From Thunnus maccoyii (Eukaryota; Chordata; Actinopteri; Scombriformes; Scombridae), in contig NC_056540.1 in the NCBI RefSeq assembly GCF_910596095.1, forward strand, positions 15,402,501-15,466,500: 64,000 nucleotides of DNA. Direction: 5' to 3'. Of this stretch, positions 15,901 through 26,813 are shown piece after piece (the first letter of the stretch is position 1; each line of letters starts with the position of its first letter). A program made the translations under genes and the position numbers. The notes beneath the pieces were generated by a model, which was not told the DNA's origin, made no database searches, and was given only the letters and a program-made list of their open reading frames with translations.

Positions 15901-16432
15901 GCTCTGTTGAGGTATAAGTGGGCATTAGCAACTGAATGAACCAAAGTCATTCTTAACACTTTGATTTGCACCAAATGAGACCAACTGTCGGTGCGATCAC
16001 ACTCCTTTGACAGGAACACACTAGGACACGTTTAAAATTCCCAACCAACTGTGGGAAGACTCGGCATCACACATTTAATGACTGACACTTTTGCAGATTA
16101 TCGTCATAAATACTAACCCGGTTTGATCTAATCACAAAGGGTCCAACTGCTTTGATTATACACTATCTATAGAGCAACTGTCCTATTTCTGATGTCCAGT
16201 ACGGACTCGAGGTCTTGAAAAATCAGCCATGGCCACATCAGCTTTCATATCATGTAACATGTTCCCGGGAAAGGACAGTTGAGCTTGAAGGCCAGTCTCT
16301 ATAATCACAACGCCTCCCTGCTGCCCTAGATATTTGTGTCCACTCATTAAGAACCATTCATCTGAGGACAAAATGGCTTCTCAGTTTATTGTTCAAACCA
16401 CTCTGAGCCTTCCCCTCTCCTCCCCCACATCC

Positions 16433-16473
<41 letters not shown>

Positions 16474-16658
16474 TCCCCCAGGCACGTCTAACGTGTCCAT
16501 GCTGCAACTCCCGCGTGAAGGATGCAGTACTGACAAAGTGCTTCCACGTCTTCTGCTTCGAGTGCGTGAAGACGCGCTACGACACGCGCCAGAGGAAGTG
16601 CCCCAAGTGCAACGCCGCTTTCGGAGCCAACGACTTCCACCGCATTTACATCGGCTAG
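6902..16658 (+). CDS. rnf20: E3 ubiquitin-protein ligase Bre1a (RNF20)
   Basis: RNF20, with RNF40, monoubiquitinates histone H2B (Lys120 in mammals) using the E2 enzyme RAD6, linked to transcription elongation in the nucleus. The 21 coding exons are 6902-7072, 7182-7250, 7374-7472, 7607-7754, 8275-8460, 8544-8659, 8983-9129, 9218-9292, 9416-9535, 9851-10030, 10112-10247, 10394-10515, 10677-10833, 10992-11298, 12882-12999, 13375-13524, 13611-13823, 14264-14389, 14652-14792, 15350-15454 and 16482-16658. They sum to 3063 nt (1020 aa). The protein is almost all coiled coil. A Lys/Glu-rich low-complexity stretch lies near residues 590-630. A C-terminal C3HC4 RING uses Cys967, Cys970, Cys982, His984, Cys987, Cys990, Cys1002 and Cys1005, followed by [11 protein letters not shown]20 rather than RNF40 is indicated by [29 protein letters not shown] and the final FHRIYIG, and by the aldob neighbour. 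Intron 10 has a GC donor. Human RNF20 is 975 aa; the extra length is mostly in the charged region. Confidence 0.95.
7285..7309. repeat. (CA)n microsatellite in rnf20 intron 2
   Basis: A short CA run lies inside the intron. No effect on coding is apparent. Confidence 0.9.
11776..12165 (-). mobile_element. Old LTR with proline-type primer-binding site in rnf20 intron 14
   Basis: Read on the minus strand, an LTR-like block has a TATATAAG box near 11970-11960 and an AATAAA about 100 nt downstream near 11855. It ends ..GTGACA at 11797. After a 3-nt spacer, an 18-nt sequence at 11793-11776 (TGGGGGCTCGTCCAGGAG) matches the 3' end of tRNA-Pro at 16 of 18 positions, as in gammaretrovirus-type elements. 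The internal region then stops after a few bases, so only one LTR and the primer site remain and there is no viral gene. The 5' edge of the LTR near 12165 is approximate. The element is antisense to rnf20. Confidence 0.6.
13160..13320. repeat. Dispersed fish repeat fragment in rnf20 intron 15
   Basis: The stretch with AATCAGAATCATGTTTATTGC and an A-rich end resembles the 3' tail of a widespread teleost interspersed repeat. It ends about 55 bp before the exon 16 acceptor. The family was not determined. Confidence 0.4.
16434..16477. repeat. rnf20: (CT)n tract forming the last rnf20 acceptor
   Basis: An about 40-nt CT microsatellite merges directly with the polypyrimidine tract of the CCCCCAG acceptor at 16481, which opens the RING-encoding exon. 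It may be variable in length. Confidence 0.9.
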
Positions 16659-17009
16659 AACTACGATTTGTCACAAAGACGGGCTGGGAAGACGAGGTCA
16701 GCAACATAAGCGGTGGTACAGACACTGCAAGGAGCAGAGACTCACCACTGCGCTCACGTGTACTTTCCTTCCTCCTGCGTGCACGGGATACTGTCAGTGT
16801 AAAAGTCGCTTGGTGACTCCAGCCTCGAACTGATGATGCTCTGAACTGAACGCTTTAATTTGTTTTTTTTAACATCGACTGAATTCAGATCCTCCCACCC
16901 AGTACCCACTACTTCACTGTATGTTTTCAGATACTGGTATGTAGAGAAATGAGATTCTGTGAGTTTGCATCACACACTAAGTTTTGTGGTGTGTGCGTGT
17001 GTGTGTGTG

Positions 17010-17055
17010 CGAGTGAGTGAGTGAGTGAGTGAGTGAGTGAGTGAGTGAGTGAGTG
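17010..17055. repeat. (GTGA)n microsatellite in rnf20 3' UTR
   Basis: About eleven GTGA units follow a GT run, inside the predicted 3' UTR of rnf20. Confidence 0.9.
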
Positions 17056-17287
17056 TATTTGAAAACAATTACACAAACCAGTATACAAGGAAAAAGACTA
17101 GTACAGTCAGAGAACAGCATTCCTCCCAATGAAGTGGACGTTTTGTATAATGTTAGTGTGTATGTACAGACTGTTTGTCATTATTGTTTCTTTTTTTTTT
17201 ATTATTTTAAAACTACTTCTTCCTGCTCCAAACTGTCCTGAAATCTCCAAAATCTCCTGATTCTATGTAATTGCTGTTCTGCTAGTT

Positions 17288-17293
17288 ATTAAA
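17288..17293 (+). terminator. rnf20: rnf20 poly(A) signal (ATTAAA)
   Basis: ATTAAA lies 630 nt after the stop codon and is followed by a GT-rich stretch (AAAAGTGTCTGCTGTG), a good fit for a cleavage site near 17310. Confidence 0.55.
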
Positions 17294-17350
17294 CTGACTT
17301 CAAAAGTGTCTGCTGTGCCTTCCATTTCACTTTTTTTCCAGATTTAAATA

Positions 17351-17901
17351 CAGTGGTGGAAGAAGTTCACAGATCCTTTAGTTAAGTAAAAGTACATCAA
17401 TATAAAATACATCAATGTAAAAATACTCCATTACAATTACTGCATGAAAAATCCTACTTAAGTAAAAGTACATAAGTATCAGCAGCTTGATGTAGTTAAA
17501 GTATTTCAGTAAAAGTAGTAGTTTGGTCCCTCTGACTGATATATTATTATATATGACATCATTAGATTATTAGTACTGAAGCATCAGTGTTCTGAAATGT
17601 GACCCCGACTACACACTGCTTTTTTAAGACGTCAAAAGCCAAAAAGGTTGGAAACCACTGGTTTCATCTTTAACAATGTGTTGTAATTTAAAAGTTTGTT
17701 TTATTATCCATTGTGTCAAGTCTTCATCTGAAAAGTAACTAAATTTGTTAAATAAATGTAGTGGAGTAGAAAGTACAATATTTCCCTCTAAAATGTAGTG
17801 GAGTGGGAATATAAAGTAGCATCAAATGGAAATACTCAAGTAAAGTACAAGTACCTCAAAACTGTACTTTAGTAAATGTACTTAATTACTTTCCGCCACT
17901 G
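17351..17901. mobile_element. hAT-type non-autonomous element
   Basis: The 551-bp block starts CAGTGGTGGAA and ends TTCCGCCACTG, an 11-bp terminal inverted repeat with one mismatch. TTTAAAT lies beside both ends and is a likely remnant of the target duplication. The interior is the familiar fish AAGTAAAAGTAC / AAATACTCAAGTA type with no open frame. It lies just past the rnf20 poly(A) site. Pieces of the same family occur at 31147-31270 and 57583-57720. Confidence 0.75.
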
Positions 17902-18020
17902 CTTTAAATGTTTATCAGATGTAATGAGTACGCCTGACATTTGATGTTGGGAGGGAATATAAGACCACAAGTCCCAGTGTGCAAATCTCTGTTTATCCAG
18001 TGCAGAGCGCCTTTCTCCAC

Positions 18021-18090
18021 CCCTCCTCCTCCTCCTCCTCCTCCTCCTCTTCCTCTTATAAGACCCGGTCGTGTTTGCATACTGGAAACA
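18021..18090 (+). promoter_or_regulatory. tmem109: Likely tmem109 promoter with CTC repeat
   Basis: A (CTC)n run at 18021-18056 is followed by TTATAAG and by an octamer-like GTTTGCAT (ATGCAAAC on the other strand). A start just downstream would give a long 5' UTR of almost 800 nt before the ATG at 18875. That stretch may hide an untranslated intron. Confidence 0.35.
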
Positions 18091-18874
18091 GTCGCTAAAA
18101 ACGCTGCGAGGAAGGGAGTGCCATGCGGGAACAGCGACAAGGGATTTTTTTTAAAGGTTGTGCAATATAATCCATCGCAGCAGCGCATTTGATGCAAGCT
18201 CAGAGACAAAGGAGCAGTAAACTTGCCCGGCGTGGAGCTCAGAGCTGAAATAAGAAGCTTTAGGAGACTCGTGGTCAGCTCAACGTCACCGCGTTTCTAC
18301 TGTTTTCCTTTACGCGCAAAGCTGCAACGGAAAAGAAACTTTTTGGACACGTCGCTGCACTGTATCTTTTATTAACAACTTACTGTTGTGTCTTGACTGA
18401 TGATCAAATATCTCGACCACTGCTGGATCTAAGCCTTTAACGGTTTCTTACCAAATATAGCCACTGTTAATGCTTGAGTGTCCTTGACGGAGCGGAGCGG
18501 TCCCACATTGGATATTTGCAGCGCTGCCAAAGTTTATAATTATATACTCGGTCATATCACTTTGACGTATTATAGGGCTCCATTTACAAACTGGGGTTGT
18601 CTAATTAGCAGATTGGACACTTGAATCAGTTCGTATTTCATCATTTTTAGAAGCTTGCGTAGTTCGCTTCACATTTTACTGCCTATTGTGGACTGCAGCA
18701 TGTTAAAAAATTCAGTCGCCTTGTAGCTTATGACTGCTGTCACCAGAAGCCATTTTTAAGTCTTTGATTTACGAGCCTCTCTCAATCGTTGAACACAGGC
18801 TGCTCAACCTGCTCTGTGCACATACATCCATTTTTCACTCTTTTTTTTTTTCTATTGTTCTCAAACCTCCAACT

Positions 18875-21533
18875 ATGATTTTTTGTGCGCCTGGCTCCGG
18901 GCGCGCTGGATGTGCCATAGCTCGGTTGATCCTCACCATCTGTGTGATGGTGTTCGGCTTAGTTGGAGCTGAGCAGGCCAACCCGCATAAGGAGAGCCCA
19001 CCGCCGGTCACCCTCCGCACCTTGATCACGGGGACCTGCCAGGAGATCCAGCGGTACGCGGAGTCCGTGGTGGGAACCAGCGTGATACGGTCAACTGCTG
19101 AGGTACAGAGAGGAGGAGCACCACCCTTTCCTGCACTAGGAAGTGGCTTTACACTCTCCTCTTTTCTTTTTTTATTGTTAATCCTATTTACTGGCTGCTA
19201 TAACTTCACTGTTTGCTCTGTCACTGTTCTCGATCACTGTACCTGATGACTAATTTTACCTCTTCAACTTCAACCTTGTCACCTCTCTCCATCCATTTCT
19301 CCCCTGAGCCTAATTCACCCTTCACACACATTCCTCTCCTCTCGCCCCCCAACTTGTTAATCTCTCTCCTGATCCCCCCTCATCTTCTCTGCCCTTCTTA
19401 TATCCATGCGTCCCCCTCACCCATGCACACACACTATTCTGTCTCCCTGCTTCCACCCTGCTGTGGCTCCCTTTTCCCCAGAGTGCTGTGTTATTTCTAG
19501 AGTCATTGCTTGGTCAGGAGAACGTCTATGCAGTGGCCATGGTAAGAAACCTTCTGGGTGCCTCCATCTAACCCGCCCTGACATGGTCCCTTAAACAGAG
19601 TCCTCTCAATGTGGCTCTGTTTGGCGCATGTCACCTCATAGTTACAGTGCAGAGGATTGGAGCATGACTGTAATGAAGAGGTGGCCATGTGTATGTATGT
19701 GTGTGTTTCTACACACTGATATTTGCATGTGAGGCTACAGTACAGGCCTACTTGTGAGTTTGTATTGATAGGATTCTGTGTATTTGCTGCAAAGCGGAAA
19801 TGGCAAATTACTTAGTTGATATCTCTGAATGCAGTATGTGTAAATCTTTGGATAAGAACTGAATTTTTTGTGACCCAAAACTGAAAAAAAGAGCCTTACT
19901 CCATCTGGTATTATAAGATTATGTTTCCAATGTGGAAACCCCAGTTGACAAAGGAAAATTATGTGATTTTTAATGGCAAAGTTTAATCCTCCAGTCAGCT
20001 TTGATGCATTAATAGTAGATTGCATCCTGTAAAATAAAAGTTAGCGCTGTATTTTCAATTTGGAAAACCACAGAGAGACACGTCTGCAATGTTGCATTTA
20101 CTTTAAATGTATAATTTTTAGCTTCTCTGTGAATAATAAAGAGCTAAAAATCATACATGCCATTATTATTACCAGACAGAGCCTGTCTGCCTAACATTTT
20201 GATTTAATTGAGCCTTATGGAATCAAACAGAGCAGTAAATCATTAAGTGTGTTTTTAAGTGATACACACACACACATTGACGTGGCGTGACAGATGCCTG
20301 AGTCATGCTTTGACATATTGGACAGTCCTCATGTATGAGCTGGTGTGTAGTGCAACAGGTGCAGATAAGATACTTGTCCAACTTGCTGGGTTACCCTTGA
20401 CCTTGCTGGATGAAGCCACACTGTGTATGTGTGTGAGATTTGGGGGGGTGGGGAGGTAAAGACTGTACAGGAATAGAGAGGGGCACTGTCCAGCTGTCAC
20501 TGGCATGCACAGCTGTTTGTCCAAGTCAACAATACAACACTTCTTGTATCATAAGATACATAAGAAGCCTTTTTAATATAATGATCAAGCTTGTACAAAC
20601 AGCTACTGTAATTATATTTTAATGCTGCTGATCAGTCCTGCTGTTATATACACATAAATATCCTGTCTGCCTGTGCATTGGAGCCATGAGGATAAATTTA
20701 GGTTAGATGTGTTGTTAATGCGATCCGAATGCTGCCTCTCTTCATTATATCCAATATAATAACAAAGTTAAACATGTCTCCACCCTTCCTCTGCCCTACC
20801 ACAGTTTTTGGAGATGGTGATCCGATTCCTGGCTGAAGGAGCTGCCAGCGGACTGAATGTCATCGCCGTTTACGTCACAGAGATCCTCAGAGTCACAGGA
20901 TTCGATGGTGGGTACCAGGATGAGCTTGTCCTGCATGCTCCACTTATTCTAAGCTCAATACCAACTGGAATTAAGTGTTTGCTCACAGTCTGCTAGAGAC
21001 AATGAAATTGGCAATGAAAGTATCAAATGCAAGTGAAAATATGTCTTGCCTCTCCCTCAGGGCATTTTGTCTGCCACTCCTTTTTTACGGGAGACTGTTT
21101 ACTCCTGTTGCTTCCAGGTGTTGTTGAGCTTTATTCTTCCTGAAAATTCAACTAATCTGGATTTCCTCCTTTCACAGCTGCGCTTACGCTGCCCCACTTC
21201 ACTCCAGAGGGTGTGACAGCAGTCGCCCAGTGGGGTCTGTTAGCCCTCATTGGCTACTGGGTGCTGACCATTGTTCTCCGCTTGCTGATTGGTGTGATGA
21301 GGCGGGTGTTCTGGGTGGTGAAAACGGTCTTGGCTCTCTGGCTCTTCGGACTGATGGTGACTGACAAGAACGCTTCTGCAGACACCACAGCGGTTCGCCT
21401 GGCCGGCCTGGTGCTGGGATGCGTCTTGTTGACTCTGCTCACTTCCAGCTCTGAAAAGTCTTCTGCAGTAGAGCATCGGCTGAACAGCCTGGAAGGCCGA
21501 GTGAAGGCGGTAGAGAAGAGGAGAGGGGAATAG
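18875..21533 (+). CDS. tmem109: Transmembrane protein 109 (mitsugumin-23-like)
   Basis: Coding exons 18875-19102, 19482-19541, 20805-20907 and 21178-21533 give 747 nt (248 aa; the human protein is 243 aa). The small 60-nt exon is not obvious as an open frame, but it has a CCCCAG acceptor and a GTAAGA donor and keeps phase. Residues about 12-31 form a signal peptide. The middle holds helices around the FTPEGVTAVAQWG region. A long hydrophobic segment (LLALIGYWVLTIVLRLLIGV and on) and another (LAGLVLGCVLLTLLT) follow. The end is a short charged coil, EHRLNSLEGRVKAVEKR. TMEM109 is known as an ER/nuclear-membrane cation channel protein. The match is by layout and the conserved membrane block recalled from the mammalian protein; overall identity looks modest. 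The ATG at 18875 is the only one that gives a signal peptide. Confidence 0.78.
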
Positions 21534-21746
21534 TGATGGAAGAGGGTGGAGGAGAAGGGGAAAGGAGTCAAGATGGACAAAGGTGATGGTGATATCGGTT
21601 ATGACATTAGTAACTTTGATGGTTTCTATATTATGTCAAAGTATTATGGGAATTAAAGTAATCTCTGGGATTTTTAATCAGAAATGTTTTTTTTAATTTG
21701 CCTTCAGAAAATGCCAAAATAATGAAACCACAATATTTTTTACACT

Positions 21747-21752
21747 AATAAA
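21747..21752 (+). terminator. tmem109: tmem109 poly(A) signal
   Basis: AATAAA lies 214 nt after the stop codon. The same hexamer and its surroundings recur in unit C (near 62650), so the duplicated block includes this 3' UTR. Confidence 0.5.
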
Positions 21753-22159
21753 AAGGAATCAGTGACACACAAAGCTATTAAAAGGCTGCAATAGAAAGAC
21801 AAGTGTGCACAGAGGATTGGACAATTCAAAATGTCAGATTAAAAACTGTCTTCTTTCTGTATTGTCTCTTCCACGATTGCATACAAATAAAAATCAAAGC
21901 AGAATTTTTAAATAATTGTTCAATAAAAAGCTTCCTCTGTTGGTGGAAGGTACAGTATTTTATAATAAACTGTAATAATCCAATATCATCTTTGAGGTTT
22001 CAGTTTCAATTTACCACAACCAACCTGGTCTTCTCAACCCAGACTGACCTGTGGCCTGTTGACAGCCTCTCCAGTCCCCTGCGCCTGGTTGCTCTGTCAG
22101 CTGGAAGCTCATTTGATCCTTCATCCCCACTGCCACTCCACCAGAGTGGAACAACCTGA

Positions 22160-23500
22160 CCTCAGTGCCAGAATTATCATTCCTGCTAGCTCACCCTGCA
22201 GCGGCAGGACTCCCTTCCCTTTGCTGTGGTGGAGTGCCAAGTGGGACAGATCTGAATCCAGAGGGGAAACTAATTAACAGTGAGGTCTCACTGTGTCATC
22301 ATCTCTCTGCATCACTGAGGAGACGCAGATAGAGAGCGATGTGATTCTACAACTAAATGTTTTTATTTACTTTACAAAAATTATTTAACAATAGCCCTTG
22401 AAATTTTGACCTGTTGATGGTGCTAGATGAAAAATTACGGGATCTCCTAAGTTATTACACTTCAATTATATAGGAGAAGATGTTAGTCAAGAGAAGTTGG
22501 GAAAATGCAGCCATTGACTTTAGTTTGACAACAGTAGCATTTCTGGATTGATGTGTGCAAACTCTCTTTGTTCTGTTTGGAAAAAGACGCCATGAAATAT
22601 CTTCATCTAGAACTCCAAAAGAAACAGTGAAAGATACAGTACCTACAGTAGCTGCTCTGAATCTCCTGTGCGTCTCATTCAATGGTCTGAAGCTCAACAT
22701 GAAGTAGATGCAAGTGAAGTTATTTGAAATCTGAAGCGTAGTGCTTTGAGATGTGTGCCGGGCAGATGATCAAGAGAGTTCAGTGTGACTGTAACATTAT
22801 CTCACCTAAGATCCCAAATCTATTTCTAATTTAATCTGATGAGAAATGAAAGATTCAATCATGAGATTGAAGGTAATCTGTGATCAGGTTGTAATTTCTC
22901 TGGAATAATCACAGTTGGTGCTTCAATGAATTATTAGGTAGCATCTTCCTAAATACACAAATATTAATAACTCAATTAATTTATTTTAAAACATTTTGTT
23001 TAGTTTTTATTTAAAAAAGATAGTTCAAATGCATGTTGCAGTGTGTGTGTTTCAGACATGAATTCATCGCAGTCCTACGTAAAACTTGGGAGAGTTTATA
23101 CTCAGGATCACTGACAGTAACAAATGTGGCCTCTTGTCTCACATGCCAAACAGATTTGTGGCTCTGCAGTTATTCTTTCCAACGTACAAAAGTCTCAGTC
23201 GCATTTTAACTTCTGCTCAGTCAAGTTTCTCCTGTGAACCAGTTGGTTTGGTGGGAAAGAATTTCTATGCTTGGATGAGCTTTTGGCTGCGTGGGGACAT
23301 GCTGGGTGGGTGGTGCCTGCAAGTAAATTATACTGTATGTATTTTTTTTTAAGATAAACAGGAAGACAGAAGAACAAACACAGATAACCATATACTGTAG
23401 TAAGGTATTAGTTTTAATGCACATGACACAAAGTCAGAATTTCAATGATACAAACACAAAATATTCATGTATTCACAAATATTTTACAGCTCTTCATATT
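22160..23500. other. Unit A sequence without a recognised gene
   Basis: I see no exon with splice-site support and no named element. Only the stretch after about 23160 has a counterpart in unit B (near 38875). The short open frames are not supported. Confidence 0.4.
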
Positions 23501-23519
23501 ATGTTTCTCAATAATAATA

Positions 23520-26480
23520 ATAATCTTTATGTGCATAGCACTTTTCATGCAAAAATGCTTTACAACAAAGAAATTACATGCACCAAGTGCTTCACATGAA
23601 AATAGAATATAAAATGAACATTAAAAACATGTTAAAAACATTAATGTAACATAAGATGGAAAATAAAACCCACTGAATACTTATAATAATAATTCTTATT
23701 AACAAAAAAGGTTAAAAATAGAATACATAAAGTGCATAAAATCAAGTAAAAGACAGCATTTTAAAAGAAGTGCAGCAGTGCACAAGTGCAAAGCAGAGTG
23801 CAAAAAAGAATTCCAGGCTTGTATCAGGACATTCATTGTTAATTAAAGGCTTAAGTGAAGAGATTAGTCTTAAGCTTTCTTTTAAAAATATTTAGCAAGC
23901 TGGCTTCTGTGATATCTCTTCGTAGTGTGTAACTGACAAAGGCTGCATCCCCGACTTTCTTTCGGCTGTTGCTGGGAATAAACCAGCAGCAGCTGATCAC
24001 ATTGTTCTTGAAGACGAATACTTAACAATGGAGTAAGCAGTGTAGTTTGGCCCTAGTCCACCTTAAAGTCACTTCTAAATGTTACAGGAAGCCAGTGCAG
24101 AGCAGATAAAACTGGACTAATATGTTCTCTCCTCTTGGTTCTGGATAATGGCCAAGCTGCTGAGTTTTGAATGAGTGGAAGTCTCTGTGCTCTTTTTTTT
24201 TGTAAGTGCATTAGAGTAATCAAATCGGTTTGAAAAGAAGCCATGAGTCAGTTTTTCAGCATCTTTTTGATTTACATATGGTTGTACTTTAGCTATGTTT
24301 CTTAATTTGGAAAAATTATTACCTCATTTTGTTAATGTGGGACTTGAAGTTTACATCTAAATCTAAGATAACACCAAGACTTGTGACCTCTGATTTAATC
24401 CAGGGAGTTAATTTCCGCAGATTATTTAACAGCATTTCTCTTGTTGTTTTTGGGCCAACTAGAAGGATTTCAGTTTTGTCCACATTTACCTTTAAGAAAT
24501 TATTGCTCATCTATTTATTTATTGCCAAGAGACAGGTAGTCATGGAGTTTATAGCTGCAGCATCATTTGGTTCAGCAAAGATGTACAGTTGCGTGTCATC
24601 TGTATAACTATGGTAACATACATTTTGCCCTCTGATGATGTCACCAAATGGAAGCATGTATAGCGAGAATAATAATGGACTACCGCAGCTCCCTTGTGCA
24701 ACCCCAAAGCAAATGTCATGTTCCTCAGACACATGATCTCCAAGACTGACATAAAACTTTCTCCCTTTGATGTATGTTTTGAACCTGTTTAACACAAGGT
24801 CAGAAAGACCAACCCACATTTCAAGACGATTAATTAGGATATCATGGTCAATCGTATCAAATGCTGCGCTTAGGTCTAAGAGGATAAGAACTGAGACAGA
24901 GTTTAGTCTGAGGTCGCTGTTATTTTTTATTATTTTAGTAAGAACAGTTTCAGTGCTGTGGTATGTTGTAAAGCCTGGCTGAAATTCCTCCAGGATACTG
25001 ATTTCTTTAAGAAAGGAGTTTATTTTCACAGAAACTATCTTTTCAAGTATCTTACTGATGAAGGTAAGGTTGGGTATTGGCCTATAACTGGTCAGTGTAA
25101 TACCATCTAGGTTTGGTTTCTGTAGTAAGGATTTTACAACAGCTGTTTTAAGGGCATCTTGGAAGATTCCTGTTTGAAGAGATGTATTTATAATTTTTAG
25201 GACATGACTTGAAACACTGTTGAACACCCGCTTTTAAAAAGCTGTAGGTACAGGGTCAATACATGAGGTGGAGGAGTTATATTCAGTGACAACCTTGCTA
25301 GACTCAGTTAGTGTAATACAGGTGAATTTTCCCATGGTTACATCATTTTTACAGGATTTACTGAGATCATCTGTGTTCACATCAGCAGCAATACTGTCTC
25401 TAATTGAGGTTATTTTGTTATTAAAGGACAATGCGAGTTCTTCACATTTTGATGGAGAGAACTGTGGGGGGTCGGAGGCAGTGTTGAGTGGTTGGTCAAC
25501 AGTGGAGAATAATATTATAGAGTTCCCAGCATCCTTTGTAATGATCTTGGAAAAGTAATCTTTTCTTGCCAGACATATTACTTTGTTATAGGCACTCATG
25601 GCTTCTTTGTATATATTACAGTGACCTGTGTGTCTAGTTTTCCTCCATTTTCTTTCAGCTGCCCAACAGATTCTCTTGATCTCATCAACACATTGTTTAG
25701 CAATGGGGAGATTCTGTCAGTCGACCCCTTTTTAACCTTTAGTGGAGCAGCAGTTTTAAAGCAGATGACAAGGTATTGTTAAAATATTCAACCATGTCAT
25801 TTAAAGAGCAGTCTTCACTGAATGAGTCAAATGATCTCATAATATTAGAAAACATTGTTTCAGCCTTGTCATCTAGGAATCTCTTTTGAACCAAAAGTTC
25901 CCTTTTAGTCTTTGTTAAGGTTAGGTTAGCATAAAAAAACACACAGTGATGGTCAGAAAGAGGTAATACTGAAACACTATCAATGTTTAAACCTGTTGTT
26001 ATTACTAAGTCTAGAGTGTTACCATGCTGATGAGTGGCTTTATTTACATGTTAGGTGAGTTCAAAGCTGTTCAGTAAATTTACAAGCTCCACAGCTTTGG
26101 AGTCATTCTTTTTTATTAATATGAATATTCAGGTCTCCATTCAGGATTAACCGATCATGTCTATCGATACTAAGTGAGATCAGCTCTCAGAATTCCTGTA
26201 GAAATATTGATGAATATCTTGGTGGCCGATATAATGTAATAATGAGTACTGATTATCCTGCTTTGACCTCAAGAGCAAGATATTCGAATGATGTAAATTC
26301 ACTCAGGTCAATGTCATTACACACAAACTATGTAGAGAAAATGGCTGCAATCCCTCCTCCTTTCCTGTTTTATCTGACTAATAAAAATGATAAAGGTTTG
26401 TTAGTGTTTCAACAGAAAACCAACTAAACTCCTTATTTACACAACAGTCATAAACTCTGACATGAGTTCCAAAACATTAA
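23520..26480 (-). mobile_element. L2-type LINE, unit A copy
   Basis: Read on the minus strand it carries remnants of an endonuclease domain (around 26480-25750; SVLPLSDHHCVFF near its end) and a reverse transcriptase open over 238 codons at 25227-24511. The latter has SVLILLDLSAAFDTIDHDIL, a GVAQGSCGSPLLFSLYM motif, and YTDDTQLY where YADDTQLY is usual. The 3' end at about 23520 is an ATT-rich tail, as L2 elements have. Frames are broken between segments, so it is inactive. It lies between tmem109 and Ig gene A. Confidence 0.85.
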
Positions 26481-26813
26481 AACAAATATATTAAAAACAT
26501 CTACTTAATAAATAATCATTAAAGCTCCAAAAAGAAGGAAGTGTACATGTGAGAGTGATTGATAAAATGGAGACACATGCAAAATTGGCACATTGCAACT
26601 GTAATCAGTTTACTGCTTGTGTGTAAAAATAAAAGTGTAATAACAAAAAATGTATTGACACAATTACGTTAACTGATTGCAGTGCAGCGGTGTTAAGGCG
26701 TTGTTGCCACTCTCCAGTGGATACATGCAGGGCGAAAAGGCAACTGGTGCATTTCATATTTTTGTAGATGCAAGCACCAAATATTACAAGGATACCCATC
26801 CAAATTAAGGCCT

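Noticed and set aside
6902-16658. Identification of the RING protein as RNF40
   Set aside because: Many stretches fit RNF20 better ([22 protein letters not shown], final IYIG) and aldob is the neighbour of RNF20 in mammals.
24319-25600. L2 reverse transcriptase frame as a host gene
   Set aside because: It has LINE motifs and broken flanking frames, and the unit B copy lacks it altogether.
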